Shown piece after piece: positions 52,235 through 61,773 of a DNA stretch of 64,000 bases (positions within the stretch are counted from its first letter, which is position 1; the number at the start of each line of letters is the position of its first letter). The stretch covers positions 124,001 to 188,000 of the forward strand of contig DAOTJS010000002.1 in the NCBI GenBank assembly GCA_035448825.1, in the 5' to 3' direction. The stretch comes from JAGNGI01 sp035448825. Lineage in GTDB: Bacteria > Fidelibacterota > UBA2242. A program made the translations under genes and the position numbers. The notes beneath the pieces were generated by a model. The model was given only the letters and a program-made list of their open reading frames with translations, ran no database searches and was not told the origin of the DNA.

Positions 52235-54025
52235 TTAGTACATAATGACGAACTTGTTCTTCTTGTAATATTCCGGGCTTTGTAGGCATACAAAGTAAAT
52301 TCCAGAACTGACGCGGTTGCCGGATTGATTACGCAGGTTCCAATTGATTACTTCTTTTTGGCCGCCAAACTTGCCAGTCAGTTTTTTTTCAAAAACGACT
52401 TGTCCACTTAGATTGAAAACTTGCAGAAGTACCGAAGACGTAGCAGGCGTGGCTTTATGCCAGATAAAATAAAAATTGATGTTGCTATTAGTTGGGTTAG
52501 GATAAGCCCAAATCTCATCAAAGGATAACTCGGTTCTCGGGAAGCTCTTCGGTTGATAACTGACGATACTTTGATAAACGTCCGGAATGCCCCAACCGTA
52601 TTTTTGATCTGGGTTTTGAGCACGATCGGCGTAACGCTTCAATTCCGTGATAATTTCCGCTGGACTTAGCGTCGGCTGACTCTCCAGCAATAATGCCGCG
52701 GCGCCGGCAATCAGCGGCGTCGCCAAAGAAGTCCCGCTTCCCGTCCGATATACTCCTTGCGAATTACCGGCGCAATAAGTAGCAACGCCCATAGCGCACA
52801 AATCCGGCTTAATTCGGCCGTCGTAGGTCGGACCATGCGAACTGAAAGACGCTATTTTCCCTTGCGCATCTACCGCACCGACGGTCAATGCTCCAAAAGC
52901 ATCGCCGGGCGTGAGTAGTCCACCATCGGCAAAATTTTGGGCGTCGTTACCGGCACAACAGACAAATAGTATCCCGCGCTCAAATGCCCAGTTGACGGCC
53001 TTGGTGGTAATGGCGGTTTTTCCGTCAAGACACTCATAAGGATACTCGTAACCATCGGCAAAACCGTCGCGATAACCGAGAGACACCGACACAATATCCG
53101 CGCCCCAATAATCACACCACTCCACCGCCGCAAGGAAATCATCTTCCTCACGATGAATTTCGGTATCTATTCTCTCTGTCTTGGCCAGTAAAAATTCAGC
53201 ACCATAAGCCGCCCCAAGATAAACAGGTGGATTATACCCACCAACCAAACTCCAGACGGCTGTTCCGTGCTCACTTTGCAGACCGTTTCTTGTAGTATCG
53301 CTGGTTTCTTCATCACTGACATTGCCATCATCGTTGATAAAATCATATTCGGCTATCAAGCGACCCGACGATATAATTTCTCGAAAAACTTCGTGGTCCT
53401 TAAAAAATCCAGTGTCTATAAAACCGATTCGCACACCTTTTCCGGTGAACCCCAGAGCTTGTGCCGCTGGAATATTCAGTTGGACAAGCTGCGTTTCGTA
53501 GGCGGCATTTATGGCTTTTGCTGATTTAGTTAGCGAACTATCGGAAGTTTTCAGCAGGTCCGGCATCGTAGCGACGTAGCTTGCGACCGATTCAATCCTA
53601 GACACAATCGGTAGAGATGTGAGAGCTTGAAAATTATTCTGGTCAATTTCAGCGCTGAACGCCCGTAAAATGCGGGAATAATAGCGCAGGCGAGTGACAT
53701 TCGAGCTAATTATCGTCTGTAATTCTTCGCCGGGAACAAGATCAGAGGCGGTCTTCTTGGCTAATGCTCCCGTTTTGGTAAGGCGATGTTGGGTTTTATC
53801 CGGGTATTCGAGTAGCGTAAAATATTCATTATAGTCGGCATCGTCCGATAAATAAATCCAGGCCCGGATAGTTTTTTGTTTGGCGAAATCGTTTATCGTA
53901 ACCGGACGGCCCGCTTGTACAATGCCTGGAATAATTAAGAGAAAAAGCCCGAATAACTGAGAGTAAATAAATTTTAATCTCCGACTATGCCTGATCATTC
54001 CGGCTAGAAATCTATAACAATACAA
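52235..54025 (-). CDS. Subtilisin-like S8 serine protease with FlgD-like sorting domain
   Basis: About 596 residues from TTG at 54025, or 587 from the ATG at 53998; signal peptide up to about VQAGR. Catalytic triad: Asp in IGFIDTGFF (about 204), His in SEHGTAVWSLVGG (about 252), Ser in SGTSLATPLIAGAAALLL (about 434). Pro-region about 40-150. The C-terminus (about 500-596: WAYPNPTNSNINFYF, VFNLSGQVVFEKKL, SSGIYFVCLQSPEYY) is a FlgD/type IX-like sorting domain. An extracellular or surface protease. Confidence 0.92.
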   Translation of the reverse strand: MYCYRFLAGMIRHSRRLKFIYSQLFGLFLLIIPGIVQAGRPVTINDFAKQKTIRAWIYLSDDADYNEYFTLLEYPDKTQHRLTKTGALAKKTASDLVPGEELQTIISSNVTRLRYYSRILRAFSAEIDQNNFQALTSLPIVSRIESVASYVATMPDLLKTSDSSLTKSAKAINAAYETQLVQLNIPAAQALGFTGKGVRIGFIDTGFFKDHEVFREIISSGRLIAEYDFINDDGNVSDEETSDTTRNGLQSEHGTAVWSLVGGYNPPVYLGAAYGAEFLLAKTERIDTEIHREEDDFLAAVEWCDYWGADIVSVSLGYRDGFADGYEYPYECLDGKTAITTKAVNWAFERGILFVCCAGNDAQNFADGGLLTPGDAFGALTVGAVDAQGKIASFSSHGPTYDGRIKPDLCAMGVATYCAGNSQGVYRTGSGTSLATPLIAGAAALLLESQPTLSPAEIITELKRYADRAQNPDQKYGWGIPDVYQSIVSYQPKSFPRTELSFDEIWAYPNPTNSNINFYFIWHKATPATSSVLLQVFNLSGQVVFEKKLTGKFGGQKEVINWNLRNQSGNRVSSGIYFVCLQSPEYYKKNKFVIMY

Positions 54026-54077
54026 TGAGATAAAAAATCGCGGTCGTTGTGAAAGGTCAGGTGAATACTAAAACCAA

Positions 54078-54671
54078 TCACCATTTAAGGTAGGCGAGTA
54101 ATTTCAACAATTTATCACCAGCAATATCAGTAAACAGAATTAATCCGGCGCATTGACGTCCGGCATGCTTGGCAGTAATCGCTCCCGCGAAAACATCTTG
54201 CGAATGTGCGGCGATTTCGTTCTGCGTTATTATTTTCTCTTCTAGAGTTGTTAATTTAGTCATTGAAGCAGGTACGAGCAGAATACCTTTCTGTAAAGCA
54301 AGGCCGACTTGTTTGCCGGCGTTAAGCACATCCCGGACTAATTGCGCATTATATAAATTCGTCATATCCGGAAAACGCGTCCCGAATTCTTCGTCGTTGG
54401 GACCAACCAGGGGATTTTGCCCGGAAACATTAATCTGGTCGGTAATTGCTATTCCACCCAGCTTTTCGGTCTTTTGGGTTGGCAATCCTCGGCCTATCAA
54501 CAAAAACCGCTCCGCTCCATTTTTAATTGCCGCACGGACAGCATCACGCCAAGCTTTAACACCGGCGTCATCATCGAGAGGAACTATTTTAAAGCTTAAT
54601 TTATTCTCCGGTATTTTCGGGCAAACAGCTTTATTTATCACAATTGCGTTATGAATTTTATTTGGTGACAT
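54078..54671 (-). CDS. Degenerate purine-nucleoside-phosphorylase-like protein
   Basis: 197 residues. The stretch INVSGQNPLVGPNDEEFGTR (about 82-101) and RFPDMTNLYN are unmistakably those of trimeric purine nucleoside phosphorylase. But it is much shorter than the usual 270, lacks the N-terminal phosphate-binding loop, has GRGLPT where PNP has NAAGG, and LFTD where PNP has the purine-binding Asn (ITN). It may be a diverged enzyme or a non-catalytic fold relic. It is six bases downstream of the DivIVA gene, with which it is probably co-transcribed. Confidence 0.7.
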   Translation of the reverse strand: MSPNKIHNAIVINKAVCPKIPENKLSFKIVPLDDDAGVKAWRDAVRAAIKNGAERFLLIGRGLPTQKTEKLGGIAITDQINVSGQNPLVGPNDEEFGTRFPDMTNLYNAQLVRDVLNAGKQVGLALQKGILLVPASMTKLTTLEEKIITQNEIAAHSQDVFAGAITAKHAGRQCAGLILFTDIAGDKLLKLLAYLKW

Positions 54672-54677
54672 AATTTT

Positions 54678-55124
54678 TCAGGATTTCTCTTTTGATAACT
54701 CATTACCGTCATTGTCTTCTTCCGCCCAATTCGGTGCTTCTTCTAGCAAGGCAAGCAGTGCCGCCTGATTTTTCAGCACATTCTGCAGGCGCTGGACTAA
54801 TTTTTCCCGCTCGAGATTTAACTTATCAATCGCATTCTGGATCTGCTTCTTTTTATTTTCCGCCTTGGTAACAACTTCTGAGGCGATTGACTCGGCATTC
54901 ATAATTATATCAGCCGCTCGATCCTGAGCCTCTTTCAAAATTTTGTCGCGGCCTTTGCGGGTCTGGTCGAACTCATTTACTATAGCTTCCAACTTCTCCA
55001 GCTTTTCTTCCATCTGGGCAAATTCGTCCGCCAGCATTTCGGTAAAATACTTAACCTCCACCGGGTCATAGCCGCGTAGCACTTTACGGAATTGGCGATC
55101 ACGGATTTCATTGGTTTTAATCAT
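54678..55124 (-). CDS. DivIVA-domain protein
   Basis: 148 residues. The N-terminal LRGYDPVEVKYFTEMLADEF (about 17-36) is the DivIVA membrane-binding hairpin; the remainder (about 40-135) is a long coiled coil, and an acidic tail ends it. DivIVA proteins bind negatively curved membrane at poles and division sites. Placement directly after yggS (overlap ATGA) is like the ylm-DivIVA clusters of Gram-positives. Confidence 0.85.
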   Translation of the reverse strand: MIKTNEIRDRQFRKVLRGYDPVEVKYFTEMLADEFAQMEEKLEKLEAIVNEFDQTRKGRDKILKEAQDRAADIIMNAESIASEVVTKAENKKKQIQNAIDKLNLEREKLVQRLQNVLKNQAALLALLEEAPNWAEEDNDGNELSKEKS

Positions 55125-55837
55125 ATTGTCTTCCGCTCCCCGAAAATAGCCCGGCCGAGGCGAATCATATTCGAGCCTTCCTCAATGGCGATCTCATAAT
55201 CGTCGGTCATCCCCATTGAAAGGAGATTGAATTGACCGGAATTAATCTGACTTTCTGCAATTTTATCAAAACTGACTTTCAACTCGGCAAATGTTCGCCG
55301 GATCAATCCCCGGTCAATTGTCAATGGACCGACCGTCATTAATCCGCGTAAAATGAGTTCCGGCATTTCCCTAATTTGTTCCGCCACAGAATACATTTCT
55401 TCAGGTGATAAACCGAATTTGGTGGTTTCGCCGGAAACATTTACCTCGAGTAAAATCTCGACCTGACGTTTGAGTTCATGGCCAATTCCGGCAATTTTAC
55501 TACCTATATCAATTGAGTCAACCGACTGAATCATAGCAAAATTTTCAACGGCTTTCCGAACTTTGTTGCTCTGAAGGTGACCAATCATATGCCAGCTAAT
55601 TTCCGGGCAATCTTTCAATGCCATTATCTTCGGGATAGCCTCTTGAACGCGATTCTCGCCGAAAATCCGCAATCCGTCATTATAAGCTTGACGAATTAAC
55701 CGCTCGGGAACCATTTTGGTTACAGCGACAATCTGGATGTCTTCGGCACGGCGTCCTGCCTTCTGAGCTGCAAGAGCTATCCGCTCTTTAATTACCAAAA
55801 GGTTGTTCTGGATAGTCTGCGACTTCAAGAAGTTCAA
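55121..55837 (-). CDS. yggS: YggS family PLP homeostasis protein
   Basis: 238 residues with the PLP-binding Lys in IVAVTKMVPE (about 36), GENRVQEA, WHMIGHLQSNKV, and LLEVNVSGETTKFGL (about 107-121), LSMGMTDDYEIAIEEGSNMIRLGRAIFG. This TIM-barrel protein balances free pyridoxal phosphate and affects amino acid pools. The predicted start is TTG at 55837; a convincing ribosome site is not visible, so a nearby in-frame TTG nine bases on is possible. Gene lies 15 bp after gyrA. Confidence 0.93.
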   Translation of the reverse strand: MNFLKSQTIQNNLLVIKERIALAAQKAGRRAEDIQIVAVTKMVPERLIRQAYNDGLRIFGENRVQEAIPKIMALKDCPEISWHMIGHLQSNKVRKAVENFAMIQSVDSIDIGSKIAGIGHELKRQVEILLEVNVSGETTKFGLSPEEMYSVAEQIREMPELILRGLMTVGPLTIDRGLIRRTFAELKVSFDKIAESQINSGQFNLLSMGMTDDYEIAIEEGSNMIRLGRAIFGERKTI

Positions 55838-55852
55838 TCCATTCGGGGTTGG

Positions 55853-58408
55853 TTACTCAAAATCATCAGATTTGTCGTTACCATCTGTCTCGTCTGTATC
55901 GAGCAAGGATAATTCATCAGATTCTTCCGAATCGCCGTTACCATTGCCGTTGTTTCTATCTTCCGATTCCACCACCCGTGTTACCGCCGAAATAGTATCG
56001 CCTTCATCTAAACGGATCAACCGAACGCCCTGAGTATTGCGGCTGATGGTCCTGATAGTAGAAACCGGCAGGCGAATTAACACGCCTTTGGCGGTTATTA
56101 TCATCAAATCGTCAGTATCAACTACCTCGCGCAGGGCCACCATGCGACCGTTGCGAATGGAGGTCTTTAGGGTAATTACTCCCTTGCCACCTCGTCTGAT
56201 AACCGGATATTCCTTGATGTCGCTCCGCTTGCCGTAACCATTTTCGGCTACCGCTAAAATAGTGCCGCTTTCATTGCGTACAATTACAACGCCGACAACT
56301 CTATCATCTTTGCCGCTCAAGCGAACGCCTCGAACCCCCGCCGCTGTACGCCCCATAGGTCGCACATCACTTTCATGAAAGCGAATTGACTTGCCATAAG
56401 CGGTTCCCAAAATAATATCCTGGTTGCCGTTTGTAATCTGGACATCGAGAAGATCATCATTTTCATTGACGTTGATTGCGCGAATGCCGGGTTTGCGCGG
56501 ATTGCTGAATTCGGACAAAACCGTTTTTTTAACAATGCCGTTGCGGGTGACCATAAGAACAAAGTGTTGATCATCGAACTCTTTCACACCTAGTACTGCC
56601 CTAACTTCCTCGCCCGGCTGAGTATTGATTAAATTGACAATGGCGCGACCGCGACTGCCTTTTCCAGCCCGCGGGATTTCGTGAACTTTCAGCCAGTAAC
56701 AACGCCCATTATTGGTAAAAACCAAAAGATAATCATGGGTATTGGCAATGAAGAGATTGCGCACGAAATCGTCGTCCTTAGCCTGCGCTCCCAGACTACC
56801 GCGTCCACCCCGATTCTGGCGCCGCGAAGCATCAACCGGGAAGCGCTTGATAAACCCATTGTGAGTAATGGTAATGACCATATCCTCTTCGGCGATCATG
56901 TCCTCAACCGAAAACTCGCCTTCATCCGTTATTATTTGTGTGCGACGTGCATCGCCGTATTTTTCTTTAATTTCTGCCAGCTCATTTTTAATTATCAACA
57001 TCTGTTCGCTGACATTATTTAGAATGAACTTCAGTCTCTCAATGAGTTTGAGTGTTTCCTTGTATTCCTCGATGACTTTATTGACTTCCAGACCGGTGAG
57101 CTTTTGTAAACGCATATCGAGAATTGCCTGAGACTGACGTTCTGAAAATTTAAAGCGAACCATCAAATTATTCTTAGCATCCTCAGGAGATTTTGAGGCT
57201 TTTATGATAGCGATTACCTCGTCAATATTATCGAGCGCTATTTTCAAGCCTTCGAGAATATGAGCTTTTTCCTCAGCTTGCTTGAGGTCGAATATCGTCC
57301 GCTTTATGATAATCTCATGCCTGAAATCTATAAAGTGCTGCAGAATCTCACGCAGAGACAATTGCCGCGGGACACCGTTGACCAACGCCAGCATATTGAT
57401 TCCGAAGCTTTCTTGCAATTGAGTGTGGTTGTAAAGCTGGTTGAGGATTACTTCGGCGTAAGCGTCCCGGCGTAATTCGATCACGATCCGGATGCCATCC
57501 TTATCGGATTCGTCCCGAATATCGGTTATTCCGTCTATAACCTTTTCTCTGACCAGATCGGCGATCTTTTCTATCAAGTTAGATTTATTAACCTGATAAG
57601 GAATCTCTGTAATGATGATGCTTTCTTTACCGGTCTTGCTATTTTCGACAAAGGCTTGAGCGCGCATTTTAATGACGCCCTTACCAGTCTCATAAGCGCG
57701 CTTAATTTCACTTTTACCAAGGATAAAAGCTCCGGTTGGAAAATCTGGTCCGGGGATAAATTGCATTAGTTCATCAACCGTTGCTTCCGGATGATCAATA
57801 ATATATATCGCGGCGTCGCAGGCTTCCGCTAAATTGTGCGGCGGAATATTGGTCGCCATACCAACCGCAATACCACTCGAACCATTGACCAGAATCACCG
57901 GAACAGCTGTTGGTAGAACGCTTGGCTCTTCGAGAGACTCATCAAAATTAGGCACGAATTTGACTGTTTCTTTTTCAATGTCGCGGAGTAATTCGGACGC
58001 AATGCGACTCATCCGGGCTTCGGTATAACGCATAGCCGCCGCACTATCTCCGTCCAGCGAACCAAAGTTCCCCTGACCATCTACCAGAGGATAACGCATC
58101 GAGAAGGGTTGCGCCATCCTAACTAGGGTGTCGTAAACCGCCATATCGCCGTGCGGGTGGTATTTACCAAGCACTTCTCCGACAATACGAGCGCATTTTT
58201 TAGTGGGACGGTTATAAGTTAGGCCTAAATCTGCCATTCCATACAAAATTCGGCGGTGCACCGGCTTCAGCCCATCCCGTACGTCCGGCAGAGCCCGCGC
58301 TACGATTACCGACATCGAGTAATCGAGATACGAACTGCGCATCTCTTCGTCAATATTGACCGGTACGATTTTATCTCTTTGAAATTCAATATTTACTTGT
58401 GCTGACAT
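55853..58408 (-). CDS. gyrA: DNA gyrase subunit A
   Basis: 851 residues. The catalytic Tyr lies in AAMRYTEARMS (about 126). The quinolone-resistance region GKYHPHGDMAVYDT (about 83-96) has Asp and Met at positions 83/84-equivalents where E. coli has Ser and Ala-type residues. The C-terminal beta-pinwheel contains the GyrA-box QNRGGRG (about 533). The tail is a long acidic stretch (about 815-851), as in many gyrases. Three bases after gyrB, so they form one transcript. Confidence 0.96.
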   Translation of the reverse strand: MSAQVNIEFQRDKIVPVNIDEEMRSSYLDYSMSVIVARALPDVRDGLKPVHRRILYGMADLGLTYNRPTKKCARIVGEVLGKYHPHGDMAVYDTLVRMAQPFSMRYPLVDGQGNFGSLDGDSAAAMRYTEARMSRIASELLRDIEKETVKFVPNFDESLEEPSVLPTAVPVILVNGSSGIAVGMATNIPPHNLAEACDAAIYIIDHPEATVDELMQFIPGPDFPTGAFILGKSEIKRAYETGKGVIKMRAQAFVENSKTGKESIIITEIPYQVNKSNLIEKIADLVREKVIDGITDIRDESDKDGIRIVIELRRDAYAEVILNQLYNHTQLQESFGINMLALVNGVPRQLSLREILQHFIDFRHEIIIKRTIFDLKQAEEKAHILEGLKIALDNIDEVIAIIKASKSPEDAKNNLMVRFKFSERQSQAILDMRLQKLTGLEVNKVIEEYKETLKLIERLKFILNNVSEQMLIIKNELAEIKEKYGDARRTQIITDEGEFSVEDMIAEEDMVITITHNGFIKRFPVDASRRQNRGGRGSLGAQAKDDDFVRNLFIANTHDYLLVFTNNGRCYWLKVHEIPRAGKGSRGRAIVNLINTQPGEEVRAVLGVKEFDDQHFVLMVTRNGIVKKTVLSEFSNPRKPGIRAINVNENDDLLDVQITNGNQDIILGTAYGKSIRFHESDVRPMGRTAAGVRGVRLSGKDDRVVGVVIVRNESGTILAVAENGYGKRSDIKEYPVIRRGGKGVITLKTSIRNGRMVALREVVDTDDLMIITAKGVLIRLPVSTIRTISRNTQGVRLIRLDEGDTISAVTRVVESEDRNNGNGNGDSEESDELSLLDTDETDGNDKSDDFE

Positions 58409-58411
58409 TCT

Positions 58412-60343
58412 TTATATATCCAGATTCTTGACGTATTTAGCGTTTTTTTGAATAAACTGTCGCCGTGGTTCAACATCGCCACCCATTAGAATAGAGAAGG
58501 TGCGATCAGCAGCAGCGGCTTCTTCTATAGTAATTTTCAATAACGTTCGGGTTTCGGGATTCATCGTTGTGCTCCACAACTGCTCCGGATTCATTTCGCC
58601 CAGTCCCTTATAGCGCTGTATATCTATTTTAGCCGCTGTGTCTTTTGCAAATCTCTTGCTCAAAATCTCAAGTTCATCGTCATCGTAAGCATAATATTCT
58701 TGCTTCTTATAGACAACTTTATACAGGGGCGGTTGGGCAATGTAGATATGTCCATCCTCTATCAACTTGGGCAGGTAGCGGAAGAAAAATGTCAATAGAA
58801 GAGTGCGTATGTGACTACCGTCCACATCGGCATCAGTCATAATGATGATTTTATTGTAGCGCAATTTTTGAATATCGAATTCGTCTTCACCGAAACCGGT
58901 CCCAAGGGCTGTAATCATTGTACGGATTTCTTCGTTACTCAAAACCCTGTCAATGCGTGTTTTTTCAACGTTTATAATTTTACCTCGCAATGGTAGAATA
59001 GCCTGATAACGCCGGTCACGCCCTTGTTTGGCGCTACCCCCGGCGGAATCGCCTTCGACCAAAAACAATTCACACATTGATGGATCTTTAGTAGAACAAT
59101 CAGCCAATTTCCCGGGCAAGTTCCCAATATCCAGCGCACTTTTCCGGCGCGTCAATTCACGGGCTTTGCGAGCGGCTTCACGAGAGCGAGCCGCATTCAG
59201 ACTTTTCTCGATAATCCGACGCCCTTGAGTGGGATTACGTTCCAGGTATTCAGATAAGCTTTCGGAAACGATCGAATCTACAATGCCTTTGACTTCCGAA
59301 TTGCCGAGCTTGGTTTTAGTCTGTCCTTCAAATTGCGGCTCGGGAACTTTGACGCTAATTACCGCAGTCAGACCTTCGCGCACATCATCACCAGATAACT
59401 GAAATGATTCTTTTTTGAAAAGATTATTCTTCTGAGCGTAGTTATTCAGGGTACGAGTCAACGCTGTCTTGAAGCCGACTAAATGAGTTCCCCCTTCAAT
59501 TGTGTTGATATTGTTAACAAAGGTGAAAATGTTTTCGTTGTAGGAATTATTATACTGCATCGCAAATTCGACAAAAACGCCATCTTCTTCCTTTTCGGCT
59601 GTAATCGGTTTCTCGATAATAGCCGGACGGGTCTCGTCCAGAAACTCCACAAACTCTGCCAGCCCACCTTTATAGTGAAACTTACCTTCATTCTTATCGC
59701 GCTCATCAATCAAAACGATCTCTAAACCACGATTTAGAAAAGCAAGTTCACGACAGCGATGTTCGAGGATCTCATATTCATACTCTATTTTCTTGAATAC
59801 CTCTTCATCGGCTTTAAACCTGACGAGGGTGCCATGCTTATTTGTTTTGCCGACTGGTTGAACTTCACTGGTAGGTATTCCCCGAGCATAACTTTGGGTA
59901 TAAATTTTGCCATCACGGTACACTTCGACTTTCATCCACTCCGAAAGCGCATTGACTACGGAAACGCCGACCCCATGAAGTCCACCGGACACCTTATAGG
60001 AACCTTTATCAAACTTGCCGCCGGCATGCAGAATTGTCATCACGACCTCAAGAGCCGATTTCTTTTCCTCTTTGTGAATATCTATTGGGATACCGCGCCC
60101 ATTATCCAACACGCTAACCGAATTATCCTCATGGATAGTCACTACAATCCGGTTACAGAAGCCACCCAACGCCTCGTCAATAGAGTTATCAATTACCTCA
60201 AAAGCCAGGTGATGCAGACCGCGTTTGCCAGTATCACCAATGTACATCGCTGGACGTTTTCGGACCGCATCTAATCCTTTGAGAACTGTAATCTTTTCGG
60301 CACCATAATCAGTGGTAGCGTCCGTTATCTTAATTTCACTCAC
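58412..60343 (-). CDS. gyrB: DNA gyrase subunit B
   Basis: 643 residues. GHKL ATPase domain with NSIDEALGG (about 52-60), DNGRGIP (about 79-85) and GGLHGVGVSVVNALS (about 120-134); the toprim domain has EGDSAGGSAKQGRDR (about 428-442) and DADVDGSHIRTLLLTFF (about 501-517). Full length for a 640-residue type. The start is ATG at 60343, overlapping the DUF721 gene by four bases. Confidence 0.96.
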   Translation of the reverse strand: MSEIKITDATTDYGAEKITVLKGLDAVRKRPAMYIGDTGKRGLHHLAFEVIDNSIDEALGGFCNRIVVTIHEDNSVSVLDNGRGIPIDIHKEEKKSALEVVMTILHAGGKFDKGSYKVSGGLHGVGVSVVNALSEWMKVEVYRDGKIYTQSYARGIPTSEVQPVGKTNKHGTLVRFKADEEVFKKIEYEYEILEHRCRELAFLNRGLEIVLIDERDKNEGKFHYKGGLAEFVEFLDETRPAIIEKPITAEKEEDGVFVEFAMQYNNSYNENIFTFVNNINTIEGGTHLVGFKTALTRTLNNYAQKNNLFKKESFQLSGDDVREGLTAVISVKVPEPQFEGQTKTKLGNSEVKGIVDSIVSESLSEYLERNPTQGRRIIEKSLNAARSREAARKARELTRRKSALDIGNLPGKLADCSTKDPSMCELFLVEGDSAGGSAKQGRDRRYQAILPLRGKIINVEKTRIDRVLSNEEIRTMITALGTGFGEDEFDIQKLRYNKIIIMTDADVDGSHIRTLLLTFFFRYLPKLIEDGHIYIAQPPLYKVVYKKQEYYAYDDDELEILSKRFAKDTAAKIDIQRYKGLGEMNPEQLWSTTMNPETRTLLKITIEEAAAADRTFSILMGGDVEPRRQFIQKNAKYVKNLDI

Positions 60344-60621
60344 CGTAAGACAATCTCCTTAATCTGAGCATTCTTTAGTTGATTATTTACCTTTTTTAAT
60401 ATTTCTTCTTTACGAAAGTTTAACTCGTTGCGCCAAACCGGTGAATCAACCCTGACAATCAATTTGTTATAGGCGACTTTTTCCGGTGTAGCATGCTTAG
60501 CAATGACCTCTCCCACAATGTCGCGCCAGATGAAAAAAACTTCATTCTGACGAACCGGTTTCTCGATTCCATAAATCTTCAGCATTTTGGCAATAGCCGC
60601 ACCGAGGGATTCCATTTTCAA
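60340..60621 (-). CDS. DUF721 protein (DciA-like helicase operator)
   Basis: 93 residues with the DUF721 pattern: WRDIVGEVIAKHATPEKVAYNKLIVRVDSPVWRNEL split over about 28-66. DciA (DUF721) interacts with the replicative helicase DnaB in bacteria without DnaC or DnaI, and its position between recF and gyrB is typical. It overlaps both neighbours by four bases. Confidence 0.82.
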   Translation of the reverse strand: MKMESLGAAIAKMLKIYGIEKPVRQNEVFFIWRDIVGEVIAKHATPEKVAYNKLIVRVDSPVWRNELNFRKEEILKKVNNQLKNAQIKEIVLR

Positions 60622-61733
60622 GCCACTCCCGGTGTCAGGTTAATAATCTTGTATTTATTAACATTATCAAGAAAACCATACTTGCGTAACATCTTGACAT
60701 CTGTGGAAGTAATCAACGCCTGGTTTTTGTCGCCGATTTCCTCGACAATTTTGCGACAATGTTTATTATCTAAAAAGGCAAAGAGATCATCCAATAAAAA
60801 TATTATTTCTTCGGCTTTTCGGCTCTCGATATATATTCCCTCGGCTAATTTTAAAGATATTAGAGCTAATTTATGCTCACCTTGGGAACCGATCTGGCGA
60901 ATGTCTCTCCCATTATAATTGATAATAATTTCATCTAAATGAGGTCCGCAAGAGGTACGGCCAGTAATCAGATCGCGATTGAATTTATCTCTTAAGTTTT
61001 GGTTAAACATATAAATAAAATTATCAGGATTAGCTTTGATATTATATTTTATGTCAATGCCTATTTCTCCGTTGATATGGGTGATTCTTGAAAAAACCGT
61101 CTTTAAAATCGGGTCCATATCTGTAATGAATGCCTGTCGCCCGATTAATAACCTTTGGCCAAGTTTGGCTAAAATCTCGTCTTGTGCTTCAAAATAAGCA
61201 TCATAGTGGAGATGTTTTTTTTCTCGGTATTGGTTAAGGACGACATTTCTTTGAGTAATTCGACGCCGATATTCGATCAATGCTAGAAAGTAATCACGAT
61301 CTGTTTGCGATATTATCCGATTGACAAAATTACGGCGTTCGGCGGGACTACCCTCTGTAATTTTCTGCAAGCCTGGAGATAAAATAACAACAGGAGCATA
61401 ACCAACAATATCAGTGTATCTTCTAATTATATTTTTATTCAATAAAAAACTACGACCGTCTTTTCTTGAATAATTCATATTAAACAAAATTTTTTGGTTA
61501 TGATTGTCTATAAGTTCACCAAAAATATTGAAATAGTCACTCTGGTAATTAACTGATTCGTTATCATTGTTCGTGCGAAAACTTTTTGTCAGGGATAAGT
61601 AATGGATAGCTTCAAGTATGGATGTTTTTCCGCTTCCATTGTCTCCATTTATAAAATTAGTTTTTTCATGAAATTCAAAAACAGAATCAGTATATTTTCT
61701 AAAATTTACAAGTCTCAAATTTCTCAATACCAT
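60618..61733 (-). CDS. recF: DNA replication and repair protein RecF
   Basis: 371 residues. Walker A GDNGSGKTSILEA (about 33-45), the ABC-type signature in SQGEHKLALISLKLAEG (about 282-298) and Walker B IIFLLDDLFAFLD (about 308-320). RecF loads RecA at gaps with RecO/RecR. It overlaps the DUF721 gene as ATGA. Confidence 0.95.
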   Translation of the reverse strand: MVLRNLRLVNFRKYTDSVFEFHEKTNFINGDNGSGKTSILEAIHYLSLTKSFRTNNDNESVNYQSDYFNIFGELIDNHNQKILFNMNYSRKDGRSFLLNKNIIRRYTDIVGYAPVVILSPGLQKITEGSPAERRNFVNRIISQTDRDYFLALIEYRRRITQRNVVLNQYREKKHLHYDAYFEAQDEILAKLGQRLLIGRQAFITDMDPILKTVFSRITHINGEIGIDIKYNIKANPDNFIYMFNQNLRDKFNRDLITGRTSCGPHLDEIIINYNGRDIRQIGSQGEHKLALISLKLAEGIYIESRKAEEIIFLLDDLFAFLDNKHCRKIVEEIGDKNQALITSTDVKMLRKYGFLDNVNKYKIINLTPGVA

Positions 61734-61773
61734 TAATAATCATCTTTAGTAGAAAAGATATGGTAAAAATTTA

